A DNA stretch of 64,000 nucleotides. Source: Pleurodeles waltl. Lineage: Eukaryota; Chordata; Amphibia; Caudata; Salamandridae. Positions 36,304-48,500 of this stretch are shown here, in pieces. The stretch spans positions 423,167,776 to 423,231,775 of the forward strand of contig NC_090442.1 in NCBI RefSeq assembly GCF_031143425.1, read 5' to 3'. Every line of letters begins with the position of its first letter. The stretch's first letter is position 1. A model generated the notes under the pieces. The model was not told where the DNA came from. It did no database searches and worked only from the letters and a program-made list of their open reading frames with translations. The position numbers were made by a program, and so were the translations under genes.

Positions 36304-39300
36304 CTACAATGAAAATGTTTACTGGGTTAAATACCGGAACGCTTTTGCACTTAAGCTGATTGTTATTTTACCACATAACATGACATAACATCTTCTGGCT
36401 GCCTCTGTATCTTCAAGTTCAATATTCATGTGAGTACTTACTTAGCATATGAACGTCTTTAGATAAAGAAGAGGTGTGTCAACTCGGGAAGAAACATGGG
36501 GTGAATGGAAACACTTTACATAACCATCAGTCAAATGCTCTTTTATTAACAAATAGGCCTTCATTAGGCATGGTCCTGTAAATGGGTTGGAAAAAATGGA
36601 TGTGGTAGTTACAATAACTCAGGGTATGGTAGTTACTGGGTGTTGCTTCTTCTTCCGCCCTTAATTTGTGAAAGAATAAGTGCCTCGTCTCAAAGTATTG
36701 TTTAGATGCCCACAGCCGGTGCTATTTAAGGTTGGGCTATCGAATATCAAGGCTCTGTTATCTTGATATTACCTCAAGCCTCTTTAATCCACTGCTAGAT
36801 TCTCCCTGGATCTGGCTCACATGTTCTTTTCCCTCCTGATTTCTCCCTTTGTTACTCTTTTTCTGCCTTTCTATTCCTCCATCTTTCACCCTTTTGTATT
36901 TTTCTCTTTCTCTATGTGGATCAAAGTTTGTTTAGGTCAGTAAGTGCTGGTGCACCCAACCTGCAACCACCAGCTAAAATTCAGCACTGGGTTCATTCCC
37001 GATTATGAGCTGTTGCCCTAACAATCAGTGTTTTACTGATTTATTGAGCTTGCCCGTCTTTCTAGCCACTTTTGCCAGAAAAACACCTGGCTTCTTTTCT
37101 AAGGCAAACTTTGTCCTGGGAAAATCCTAAACACTGTGGCTTTTCCTACCAACTTGTAATCTTGATTTAGCGGGTATCTCCGATTAAAGACACAGTTGGG
37201 ATGTCAGCAAAACTCTTGCTGAGGGGCTGCAAAGAAACATCTATTTTTGTATGGTCTCCCCCAAGTTTTCTGGACTGATGCTGTGCTGCTGGTTTATCGA
37301 CTCTAAGAGTACACTGAAGCCTGCTAACCAGACCTCATTTCCTGTACCCTTACCCTTCAGACTGGTATGTCAAATTGGCTCTGTCCCATTTGGCTAAGCT
37401 AACTTACCTGTAAGCCCCTAGTAAATGATACCATGGGTATCAAGGCCATGTAAGTTAAAGGGGCACCCCAGGGATTACAGCACTGGTTGTACCACCCTGG
37501 GTGTGACACAAGTAAAACAAGACTCCCAGCCTGCCATTTACAGGCTGGAAGAGAAATGTAATCTTCTTGCCTGACTTTGCCATTTAAAGTAATAAGTCAC
37601 CCCTATGGCAAGCCTATTGAGTCCTAAGGCAGGATGTAACATATCCCATGAGCATAATATGATTTTACTGTGGAAAAGCTTGGTCTTCCAATTGGTGAGC
37701 ACAGAGTTACACGTTGACACCTCAGCTCTGCTAACTCTGAAACTGTGCGACCAAAGTGGGTCATCCAAGGTATCAAACAACTTGCTACATTAAACCAAAA
37801 TAGATTCACAGGTCAAAATTAATATAACCAGTTGCAGCTTGAAACTTTAGCAAAGTTGCCACTTTGTTGTCTTTAGCCCCCTATGCCCATACTGGTTGCA
37901 CACTCCTTCCTGGGGAGAGGTGCCAACAATTCCCAGGAGAGAATAAAATAGCAGTATGCTCTGGAAGGAGGTAAAAGCTCCCTCCTTCAGGAAAGGCGAG
38001 CTTCAGAGGAGAAGCCACCTTTGAAGAGCAAGTGGATAATACTTGGTAGAGGGTCTGCCCCATTGTGCAGGCAGACAGGCTGGCACCAAGGACAGGAGAA
38101 GGAAATCAGTTTCCAAACCGGTTCTCCAGGGGCACGCTGCTCCCTCTGTAGCCACACCTCTGGGTTGGGCTAGAGAGCACTACACGCTCAGAGAGGGGTC
38201 CTGCCATATTGGAAGTGGGCAGAAAAGTGCATCCTGGGATGCCCAAATGCCACACTTCGCAGGAAGTGGTTATCAGGTGGGAGAGAACCTAGTAGCCCAT
38301 TGGCTACCAACCCCATCCTGCCCTGAGGGCATTTTCTGATCACAGGTATGGCATCCCTGACACCCTAAACTCAGATTTCTACAGGAGTGGAAGAATGGCC
38401 TAGGAAGGACTGCCCTGCTGCACCGTGGAACCGATAAAGAGAGGCTGCACTGTTATGGACTCCACCTGCTCCACCTGGTGGCTAGCAAAGGACAAGGACT
38501 GTGCCTGCCGTGTCCTGCTCAAGGAGAAGTCACCTCGAGAGCCCAGCAAAGGCAAGAGACTCCAAGGGATAGTTGAGGACCTCCTGTTCCCAGCACAGGG
38601 ACACAGCAGCTGAAGAAGCCTCCCGGGGCAAGTAGATAGCCCAAATTCTTGAGCCTGCTGCCAACCACTGCAATGCAGCACCAGGGACCAGGACCGATGC
38701 ACAAAGTTGCACCCAAGTTCGCTAAACCCAGGAGTGTCATTGGAGTGCAGCTGGGGCCTCCAAATGATGAGTTATCATCGCAGGAAGGACTGGCCCATAA
38801 CTGCGATACTGGGTGAATGGTAGTCCAGTTGGCAACTGGACGTCTTCCAGCACCAAGAGGGCTTGAAGGGATGTTCACCCTGTGACCAGAACTGCCTCAC
38901 CCCCCTCGTGGACCGAGGAATAGTCCCAGCAAGATCTCCCTCAACCTCATTGCATCGACAGAATTCTTTGAGCATCTTCAGCATCCTTCATCCCTTGCCT
39001 CAGGACCACTTTCCTAGGAAAGCCCTGCAAAGGATAAAAGACCCTTGAACTGACTGAGGACTACGTCACCTGCTGAGGTAACTGTTTCTGAGGACCTTGC
39101 TGGTCTCCCCACTGGAGTTGTTCAACTAAAGTGACTCAATGTGACTGCATTACACCTAGAAAAACTCTTTAGTGAAACATTTTTTATGTGTCACATTTGT
39201 TGAATTTGCCAATGTTGTTTGCAGTTGAGTGAAATGCTTTGATTTACTATACCTTGCAAATTCTATATCTCCTAAACCATCTGGTGAACCTTTTTCATTG

Positions 39301-42300
39301 TGGTGTCTAAAAATACATACAAAAACAATACATTTTTATAAACTGGTGTCAGGTTTCTTTAGCGTCTTGTAGACTTCCTCAATTGTCTTGAAGCTGTCTA
39401 AATGGTTTGCACTTGTTCCTTCATATTGTATTTCTGCCATTTCAAAGTGCTGTAAATAGCATTTGTCAGTGTTAATCAGGTAAATGCCACTGAAAGTATA
39501 AATCCTGGAAATATAGAAGACTAGTTTGGCCTTGCCAGGATTCATTTATTTTTTGTGTATATTGTCTCATGTATTGTGGACTGTATCCTAATCAGGTTTC
39601 AGAGCGAATGGCAAACAGAAATCGATAATAGGCAGGTAGATAGTAGTGATGAACATTTAAGTTACATCAAGCATATTCAGTACCCAACATAAAAGGACAT
39701 AGTTACAGCAAGGCTTACAAGGGCAACAGTAGTAACATTTGATCATGTTTGGTCACAAATGGATGAGAGAGGGAAATGTTACTGGTGTGTTGTATAGTGA
39801 TAGCAAAAGTGGAACATGAGCCAAGAGGCACACTGTGGCACCAACCTTACAAAATACTCTGGAGGTGAGTACAAGTAGAGAGACTCTAACAGGACTAAAG
39901 GTGAACTAAATCAAGAAAATAATCAAATAGTAAAGGACAATCAATCAATCCGTTTTTGTAAAGTGCGGCTACTTACCTGTGTGGATCTCAAGGCACTGGG
40001 GGGAGGGGAGAGGCCTCACCTGAAGAGCCACGTCTTGAGGTTCTTCCTGAAAATGGTGAGGTGCAGGCTTTGTCTGAGGTGCAGGGGGAGGTTGTTCCAG
40101 CTCTTTGCCACGATGTAGGTGAAGGATCATCCTCCGGCAGTAGTTTTGTGGCTGCGAGGGATGGTACCCAGGGACACCTGGGGGGAGTGGAGGGATCTGG
40201 CAGGGGTGTGGAAGGAGACACAGTGGTTCAGGTAGTCTGGTCCTGCGTTGTGTATGGCCTTGTACATGTGGGTGAGTAGTTTGAAGGTGATTAGTTTCTC
40301 GACCGGGAGCCATTTGAGGGTCCTCAGGTGTTAGGAGGTGAGTTCTTGGCATGGGAGGTCCAGGATGAGTCTGGCGGCGGCGTTCAGGATGTGTTGTGGG
40401 TTTTTTATGTTTCTTGTCAAGGTGCCAGCATAGAGGGTGTTGCCATAGTCGAGCTTGCTTGTGACTAAGGTGTGGGTGCCTGTCCTGCGACAGGCTCCTG
40501 GGATCCATCTGAAGATCTTCTGAAGTTTGCAGAGTGTGTGCCAGCAGGAGGAGGCAACTGAGTTTACCTGGGGGGTCATGGATAAGGAGGAGTTCAGGAT
40601 GATGCCTGGGTTTCAGGTGTGCTCAGTCGGTACAGGGGGGGCGCTGAGGGATGTGGGCCACCAGGAGTTGTCCCAGGCTGAGGTGGCATTTCCAAAGATA
40701 ATGAGCTCAGTCTTGTCGGACTTGAACTTGAGGCAATTTTCTTTCATTCAGGAGGCAACGGCTTCCATTCCTGAGTGGAAGTTCCTTTTGGCCATGTCTG
40801 GATCTTCGGTGATGGAAATGATGAGGACAAAATCCTAACTGAATTGGAGGTTATAAATGTAATCTTTACAGTCAAAAGAGTAGATATGTGGCTATAAGGT
40901 GATGAAGAGGAGTAAGTGTATAAAAAAGGAGACATATATTTATATATAACACACAGCCCTTAATACGTGAAGTGCTGGGGGAAGGAGGGAGATTGTTGAA
41001 TGAGGGTGCACGTTTGTGCTCTCTCTTTCAAAAACCATAGACCAAAAAACAAACATGCTATTATTAATTGCTCTCCAACTTGGGGGTGAAGCACCTCAGT
41101 GCTGAGAGACTCCTCTACCATGGGTGATATATTTATCCCAATAAACCACGGACCCAAACAGCATTTGCCTAAAAAGAACTGTATGGCCTCACACACCCCA
41201 TGGATGTCATGCTTCATCTTTCACCAACCGCGCTCGACAAAGCGTACTCAAATGGCGGATGGGCCCCTGTCAAAAGGATGAGGGGCTGTGCAGGGAAGAT
41301 TTGGGGAGTGGGGGATTCCAACTAAAAATCTATCACCTGCCTAAGTAGAAAAACAATATCTATTGAAAAGGTGGTGAAGGGATGATTAAAATATCAACTG
41401 GGATATATGAGACTTAACTATGCTGCTCATTTCCACACAGGTCGACATATTTCAGCCCTGAATAGGCCCTCTACAGGGTCCGGGGATTTCCTCAGGACCT
41501 GCACTGAGGTGATTTGCTCCCAAGTTGGAGAGCAATTAATAAGGGCACTTCTTTGGTGTATATTTATGAGAAAAGAAAAGAGCTAGGATGCTAGTCCCAC
41601 TGAGGAGTTATAACACAGAGAGTAGGTAGCTAGACTAGGTGGTACATATGAGTCATGAATTTCAACATGCATATGCGGATGTTTTCAAAGGAGCAATGTT
41701 CTTCACCCGTTAGGTGCGGGCGTCGGCCACTGGCCGACGCCCGCACTACCTCCCTGGTGCAGGTCACGACCAGTAGCCGACACCAGGGAGGGGGTTAGAA
41801 AATCCTCAGGTGTTTTGCACCCGCGTATTTGTTTGTTTTTTAAACCCCCGGGAGACACCGAAGCTCTTCCGTGTCTCCCCCGCCCTCCAGCCACCCTCGC
41901 GCCACGCTGACGTCACATTGTTGTTTTCCCCAGGGCCCTGAGGCCGCTTCCTGCTCCGATGGGGAAAATGGCCCCAAACGGCCTTCTCAACGTTCGGGAA
42001 GGCCTCGTATGAAAGGGGAGACTCTCCCCTTTCATGCACCGCCTTCCTGAACGTGTTTACTGTCCCTCGATCGCAGCCAGGAAACACCACTAGACACCAG
42101 GGATTTCACTTGGGGGGTCAGCCCCCTCGGAAAACGGGCCGGCCCTCCCCCTGGCCATATTTATTTATTTGGGGGTAGGTGTCCCCTGGGGGGGCGCAAT
42201 CGCGCTTGATTGCGCCACCCCTAGGGGCAAATAAAAAAAAAAATCATAAATAACGAAATTGAGAGGGCGACCCCCTGTGAGGGCAATACTTTTTTTTAGA

Positions 42301-42535
42301 AGTTGTAGGGTTTCCAAACCCTACAACTACTAAAAAAAAATATAGATCTATATACATATATAGATCTATATCTATATATAGATATATCAATCCATGTAGA
42401 TAGATATATCTATCTACATGGATATATCTATAGATAGATCTATATATATATATATATATATATATATAGATCTATACATATATATATATATATATATACA
42501 TATATATAGATCTATCTATAGATATATCCATGTAG

Positions 42536-42585
<50 letters not shown>

Positions 42586-45500
42586 ATATTTATAGATCAC
42601 TTTTGTCAATGTATGTGTGGTTTCCCTGGGGTTGCGATTGGCCCCCAGGAAAACCAGACCCACATATAAAAGTGATCTATATATATATATAGATCACTTT
42701 ATTTGCCACCAGTTGTCTTGCAGTTGCAGCTTGCGTCTTCAAAGCAATACACATACTTCAACTGATGCATTTCAACTGTAGCTTTTAGGCAGCAATAAAA
42801 AAGTCAAGTAAGTCTTGTGATTATGTTTCTGCTACAAAAGGATCAGACTTTTGTGTCGTGGCAGTTTTAGTGCCATAAAGAAGCACAGAAGGTTTATGTG
42901 CCTACTGCAAAGAGCAAATCTGTATTTTATGTAAATAGCTGAGTACATTAGTAAAATCAGCCATTACCTGCGCTATAATACAAATGAAATGTATGTGCAG
43001 GGTGAGAGTGGCTATGGAGTGATGAAGGGCACTTTTGCTGGGTGGTAATGAGGGAATCCGAGGAGGAGGACATGGGAGTGGGAGCACCAATAATGGTTTT
43101 GGACTGGGCGCAGGAGGTGCTAAAGACTGTGACAAATGGTATGTGACAAGGTGTTTTTTGAGTGTCTTGAAAGAACCTGCTGATTGAGGGAAGAAGCGCA
43201 GGTAAGGTGGCCTCTACTGTTGCATATATCACACACACACCAGCAATTTTGTGACTGTCTACGTAGGTTAGTGTTTTAGAGCAACAGTTTAGTCAATAGC
43301 AGAGATGGCATCTTGATGGATGACTGCTGCTGACGCCGTCACTCGGGTTAAAGAGGACAGCTCTGACATAGGATCAGAGACTGAGACAGCAGATACTGAG
43401 ACAGCATCTGAGGGATAGGACAATGGTGCAGACTCTGGGAGTGATTTTTCAGTCTGAGGAGTCCCATTGGATAACTCCTCTTCCAGTAAATTATGAGGGA
43501 GGTGAAGAGGGCAGTCCTGTTGTCCCTTCGCAAGCACAGTCTGTGCAACGGGGCAATAGTGGGTTAGCCCAACCCAGAGCACAGGTGAATGTTGCTGCAT
43601 GCACAGACAGGGTGCTCTCTTGGGAGCCCCAAATTCCACCACCCAAATCGTATTGTGGAGAAATTATCTATCTCAAAACAAACTGGTTTTGTAAGGCAGG
43701 CACCTGTCTTTTTGGTCTTGGGTTCGGCGGCCATATAGGGAAACATACTAAACCCAAACATTTCTGGAAACTAGACATCTGGGGGAGTCCACAGAGGTGT
43801 GACTTGTGTGGATTCCCCAAAGTTTTCTTACCTAGAATACCCTGCAAATCTGAAATGATGAATAAAAACTCTATTTTTCTTGCATTTCTGTCACACAAAC
43901 TACAGGAATATGCTGTGATCCACAAAATTCCTATTACCAAGTGATTCCTCGCCTGTCCTGATAAAAACACTACCCCACTTGAGTGCCTATACCTGGTGCC
44001 TGCTTCAGGAATGGATCACCCCAGGGTCAACAGTTGCCACATGTAAGTCCAACATTGACCGTTGAGTGATCTATTCCTGTCGTGGGCACTAGGCCTACCC
44101 ACACAAGTGAGGTACCATTTTTATTGGGAGACTTGGGGGAATGCTGGGTAGAAGGAAATTTGTGGCTCCTCTCAGATTCCAGAACTTTCTATCACCGAAA
44201 TCTGAGGAAAAGGTGTTTTTTTCCAAATATTGAGGTTTGCAAAGGATTCTGGGTAACAGAACCTGGTCAGAGCCCCACAAGTCAGCCCATCCTGGATTCC
44301 CCTAGGTGTCTAGTTTTCAAAAATGCACAGGTTTGGTAGGTTTCCCTATGTGCCGGCTGAGCTAGAGGCCAAAATCCACAGCTAGGCACTTTGAAAAAAC
44401 AGGTCTGTTTTCTTTAGGAAAATGTGATGTGTCCACATTGTGTTTTGTGGCATTTCCTGTCGTAGAAGCTAGGCCTACCCCAACAACTGAGGTACCATTT
44501 GTATCGGGAGACTTGGGGGAACGCTGGGTGGAAGGAAATTTGTGGCTCCTCTCAGATTAGAGAACTTTCTGTCACCGAAATGTGAGCAAAAAGTGTTTAT
44601 TTGGCCACATTTTGAGGTTTGCAAAGGCTTCTGGGTAACAGAACCTAATCAGAGCCCTCAGAGCCCCACAAGTCACCACATCTTGGATTCTCCTAGGTGT
44701 CTAGTTTTCAAAACTGTGCAGGTTTGCTAGGTTTCCCTAGGTGCCGGTTGAGCTAGAGGCCAAAATCTACAGCTAGGCACTTTGCAAAAAACACGTCAGA
44801 TTTCAATGTAAAAATGTGATGTGTCCATGTTGCCTTTCCTGTCGCGAGCATTAGGCCTACCCACGTAAGTGAGGTACCATTTTTATCGGGAGACTTGGGG
44901 GAACACAGAATAGCACAACAAGTGTTATTGCCCCTTGTCTTTCTCTACAATTTTTCCTTCCAAATGTAAGACAGTGTGTAAAAAAGACGTCTATTTGAGA
45001 AATGGCCTATAATTCACATGCTAGTATGGGCTCCCCGGAATTCAGAGATTTGCAAATAAACACTGCTTCTCAATACCTTATCTTATGCCCATTTTGGAAA
45101 TACAAAGGTTTTCTTGATACCTATTTTTCACTCTTTATATTGCAGCAAATGAATTGCTGTATACCCGGTATGGAATGTAAACCCAATTCAAGGTGCAGCT
45201 CATTTATTGGTTCTTGGTACCTAGGGATCTTCATGACCCTATAAGCCCTATATATACCTGCAACCAGAAGAGTCCAGCACACGTACTGGTATATTGCTTT
45301 AAAAAATCTGACATTGCAGGAAAAAGTTACAGAGTAAAATGTGGAGAAAAATGGCTGTTTTTTTCAGCTCAATTTTAATATTCAATACCGTCTCTTGTCT
45401 TTCAAGCTGCAGCTTGCTGTCGCTCAAACAAAAGCTCTCTCATAGACCTATGGCTTTGAAGTTCTAAAACAAAAACCAAGCTGCCCCTCATACACTCACC

Positions 45501-48500
45501 TGCTTTCTGTCATGGCAGCGCGGCTAATGCCCACCATCACTTATGGCTCCGAAATCATGCTGGGGAAGGAGGCAGTTTTTATCAATCGAGTCCAGATGAA
45601 GGCTTACAAAACAGTCTTTCGGATACCACGACCAGTATCTCCAGCTCAGGTTCGTTTAGAATTGGGTCTGAAAAACTATGAATTTCAGAGTAGATGTACC
45701 TTCATTAAACTATGCTGGACGATGCGTGCAGCTGAGACTGGTACACTAAACAACCTATGTTGGATGGAAATTGAGGAGCAACAGCGTCATAATGATAAAA
45801 GCACCTGGGGTCATCGCTTAAATAACTGCATTTTAGCACTAGGTTTGCTAGAAGCCTGGGACCTGAACTCGGGCAAAAAGGAGTTTTTTCAAAAGATAAA
45901 TGCTGTCACTAAGAAGAAATCTTTCAATTCTGACAAACAAAAACTGGCAAGAAGACAGCACGCCTGGACTATAATAACATCATATAAAACTTTACGGGCA
46001 CAGGAATATCTAGCAACAACCTTCAACCAGTCGCTGAAACATCGGTTCATGCTTTTCTGCTTTGGGTTGATGGAAACAAAGGATATGGTCTCTTCATGGA
46101 AACAGCAGGACCTGACACACTCCTGTAAACTGTGTGGGTACAGTAAAGAGTCATTAGAACATATTTTTTGTGTGTGCCCGGCCTTGCAAAACCACAGGAC
46201 ATTTTATCTGAAAAACATTTTTAAGACACTGAACTTACGCTCATGTAGACCGGCCATTATTAGCTGGCTAAGCGGAATTTCAATCCCGTTTTCTTGTTTA
46301 GAGACCAAATTCATGGTACAGGCCCAGAAAGAATTAGTGAACAAAGTTGAAGCTGAGTGTGCAAGGGCCATCATTTTATGATTAGTAAAGCTCCGAAAGC
46401 TTTGTTACAGCTAGGAAACAGCCCTAGGCACTATTTAAGATGCTCGCTCAGCTTCACTCATCTACTATTATAGTGTTCGCAAGGGAGCAAGAAAGTCCTA
46501 AAGTTAAGTTTAATACCAAGTTTTGGAATCAGTGGAGAACATTTTAGTTATGCACAACTCTTTATCACGCCATGTTTTAGTTTTAAGCTTTTATGTTTTT
46601 ACGGGTCTCCATTAACACAATGAGAAGGCAAAGTTTTATGTCATTATGTATTTTGGAATTGCGATGGTTTTAATTAACCGTGTCAATAAAAACAAACTTT
46701 CAACTTTCAACCACTGCTTCTCAATACCTTATCTTATGCCCATTTTGGAACTACAAAGGTTTTCTTGATACCTATTTTTCGCTCTTTATATTGTAACAAA
46801 TGAATTGCTGTATACCCGGTATGGAAAGAAAACCCATTTCAAGGTGCAGCTCATTTATTGGCTCTGGGTACCTAGGGATCTTCATCACCCCTCAAACGCC
46901 CTATATATACCTGCAACCAGAAGAGGCCAGCTGACGTAACGGTATATTGCTTTAAAAAATCTGACATTGCAGGAAAAGGTTACAGAGTAAAACGTGGAGA
47001 AAAATGGCTGTTTTTTCACCTCAATTTCAATATTTTTTTATTTCAGCTGTTATTTTCTGTAGGAAAACCTTGTAGGATCTACACAAATGACCCTTGCTGA
47101 ATTCAGATGTTTGTCTACTTTTCAGACATGTTTAGCTTTCCAGGATCCAGTATTGGTTTCACAACCATTCCTGTCACCAACTGGAAGGAGGCTGAAAGCA
47201 CCAAAAATAGTAAAAATGAAGTATGTCACAGTAAAATGCCAAAATTGTGTTGAAAAATGTGATTTTCTAATTCAAGTCTGCCTGTTTCTGAAAGCTGGGA
47301 AGATGGTGATTTTTGCACCGCAAACCTTTTGTTGGTGCCATTTCCAGGGAAAAAACCACAAGCCTTCTTCGGCAGCCCTTTTTCCCCATTTTTGTTTTAA
47401 AAAATGAACTTTTAGCTGTATTTTGGCTAATTTCCTGGTCTCCTCCAGGGGAACCCACAAGCTCTGGGTACCTTTAGAATCCCTAGGATGTCGCAAATCT
47501 GGCATGGATAGCTTATGTGGACAAAAAGTTATGAAGGCCTAAGCGCGAACTACCCCAAATATCCAAAAAAGAGCTCAGCACTGGGGGGAGGGGAGAGGAG
47601 GCCCAGCAGCTAAGAGGTTAAGAATGGATTTGAAAGTCTGAAAATAAAGGGCAGTCTTGATATGAATATGAATGGGCAGAAGTTCTCAACAATCAAGCAA
47701 TCAAGAAGGAGTTTTGAAGGAGGGGTTTGACCTGTGCAACTTTAATGCAGTTCTGTACGACACCATTGTGAAAAGATGAGTTGGTGAGGGTCAACTAATG
47801 AAAGCCAAAGACTTAAACATTTCCTTCAACAATGAAAGGGGATATTGGGTCACCAAAACATGGCAAGGGTTTCATAATTGAGACAGTAGAGAGATGATCT
47901 CAGGTATGAGACGGGAGGAACTCCAGAAAACAAGAAGCCAGGAGGAAACAAGAGCAGTGTTAGAGTTTTGCCCAGACTGAAGAGATATCCTTAGAGATGT
48001 CAAGTTTCTCTCTAATTTTCTTTATTTTGTCTGAGACGAATGAGGATAATTTGTTGAATCTGGTTGCATTAGGAGCAGAATCGTAGGAGCTCTTTGTCTG
48101 CGATATGATCAATTCAAATTCATACGTGCTGCTTTCACTGAGAGAATCAAGTACATATAGCATTTTCTTAAGTTCCAGTCTGCTAAGCAATGAAGGGGTT
48201 TTCATGGCTCTTCAGAATCGTCCAGAAGGTCTTGGTGTTATTGAGGGTTTTTATGGAAAAGAGTGGTGAGATCAGTGATGACAGCTTTGATGAAACAGTT
48301 GTATGGGTCAAAGAGAAGATTAGCAGAAGGTTGAATAAATACAGAGAAGACAGAAGTGGTCTTTGCCTGTATGTGTATGCTGATAATCAAATCATTTTGG
48401 TTCGAGGCTGAATATCAGTAATAAGGGGTAATAAGAAGAAGGGCTCATGAAATGCATTTGAACATGTGGACAGCGGTGAGTGGTGATTGTGAACCATCCT

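Larger units (their letters stand above)
41706..47617. mobile_element. piggyBac-like non-autonomous composite element, 5.9 kb
   Basis: The right end reads CCTCTTAGCTGCTGGGCC inward from TTAA (47618-47621). The left end reads CCCGTTAGGTGCGGGC inward from TTCA (41702-41705), which fits a decayed TTAA. TTAA targets with C-rich ends mark piggyBac transposons. A GC-rich stem-loop follows the left end (41716-41743) and a second (CCCTGGTG/CACCAGGG, 41752-41790) lies just inside, as often seen subterminally in this superfamily. The interior has an AT microsatellite, a possible transposase N-terminal relic (43310-43740), a ~380-bp tandem array and a LINE insertion. The end pairing is good but not perfect, so this is a moderate call. 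Confidence 0.5.

Noticed and set aside
42418..42669. Ile/Tyr-repeat ORF of 83 aa
   Set aside because: Simple-repeat artefact of the ATCT/TATA block.
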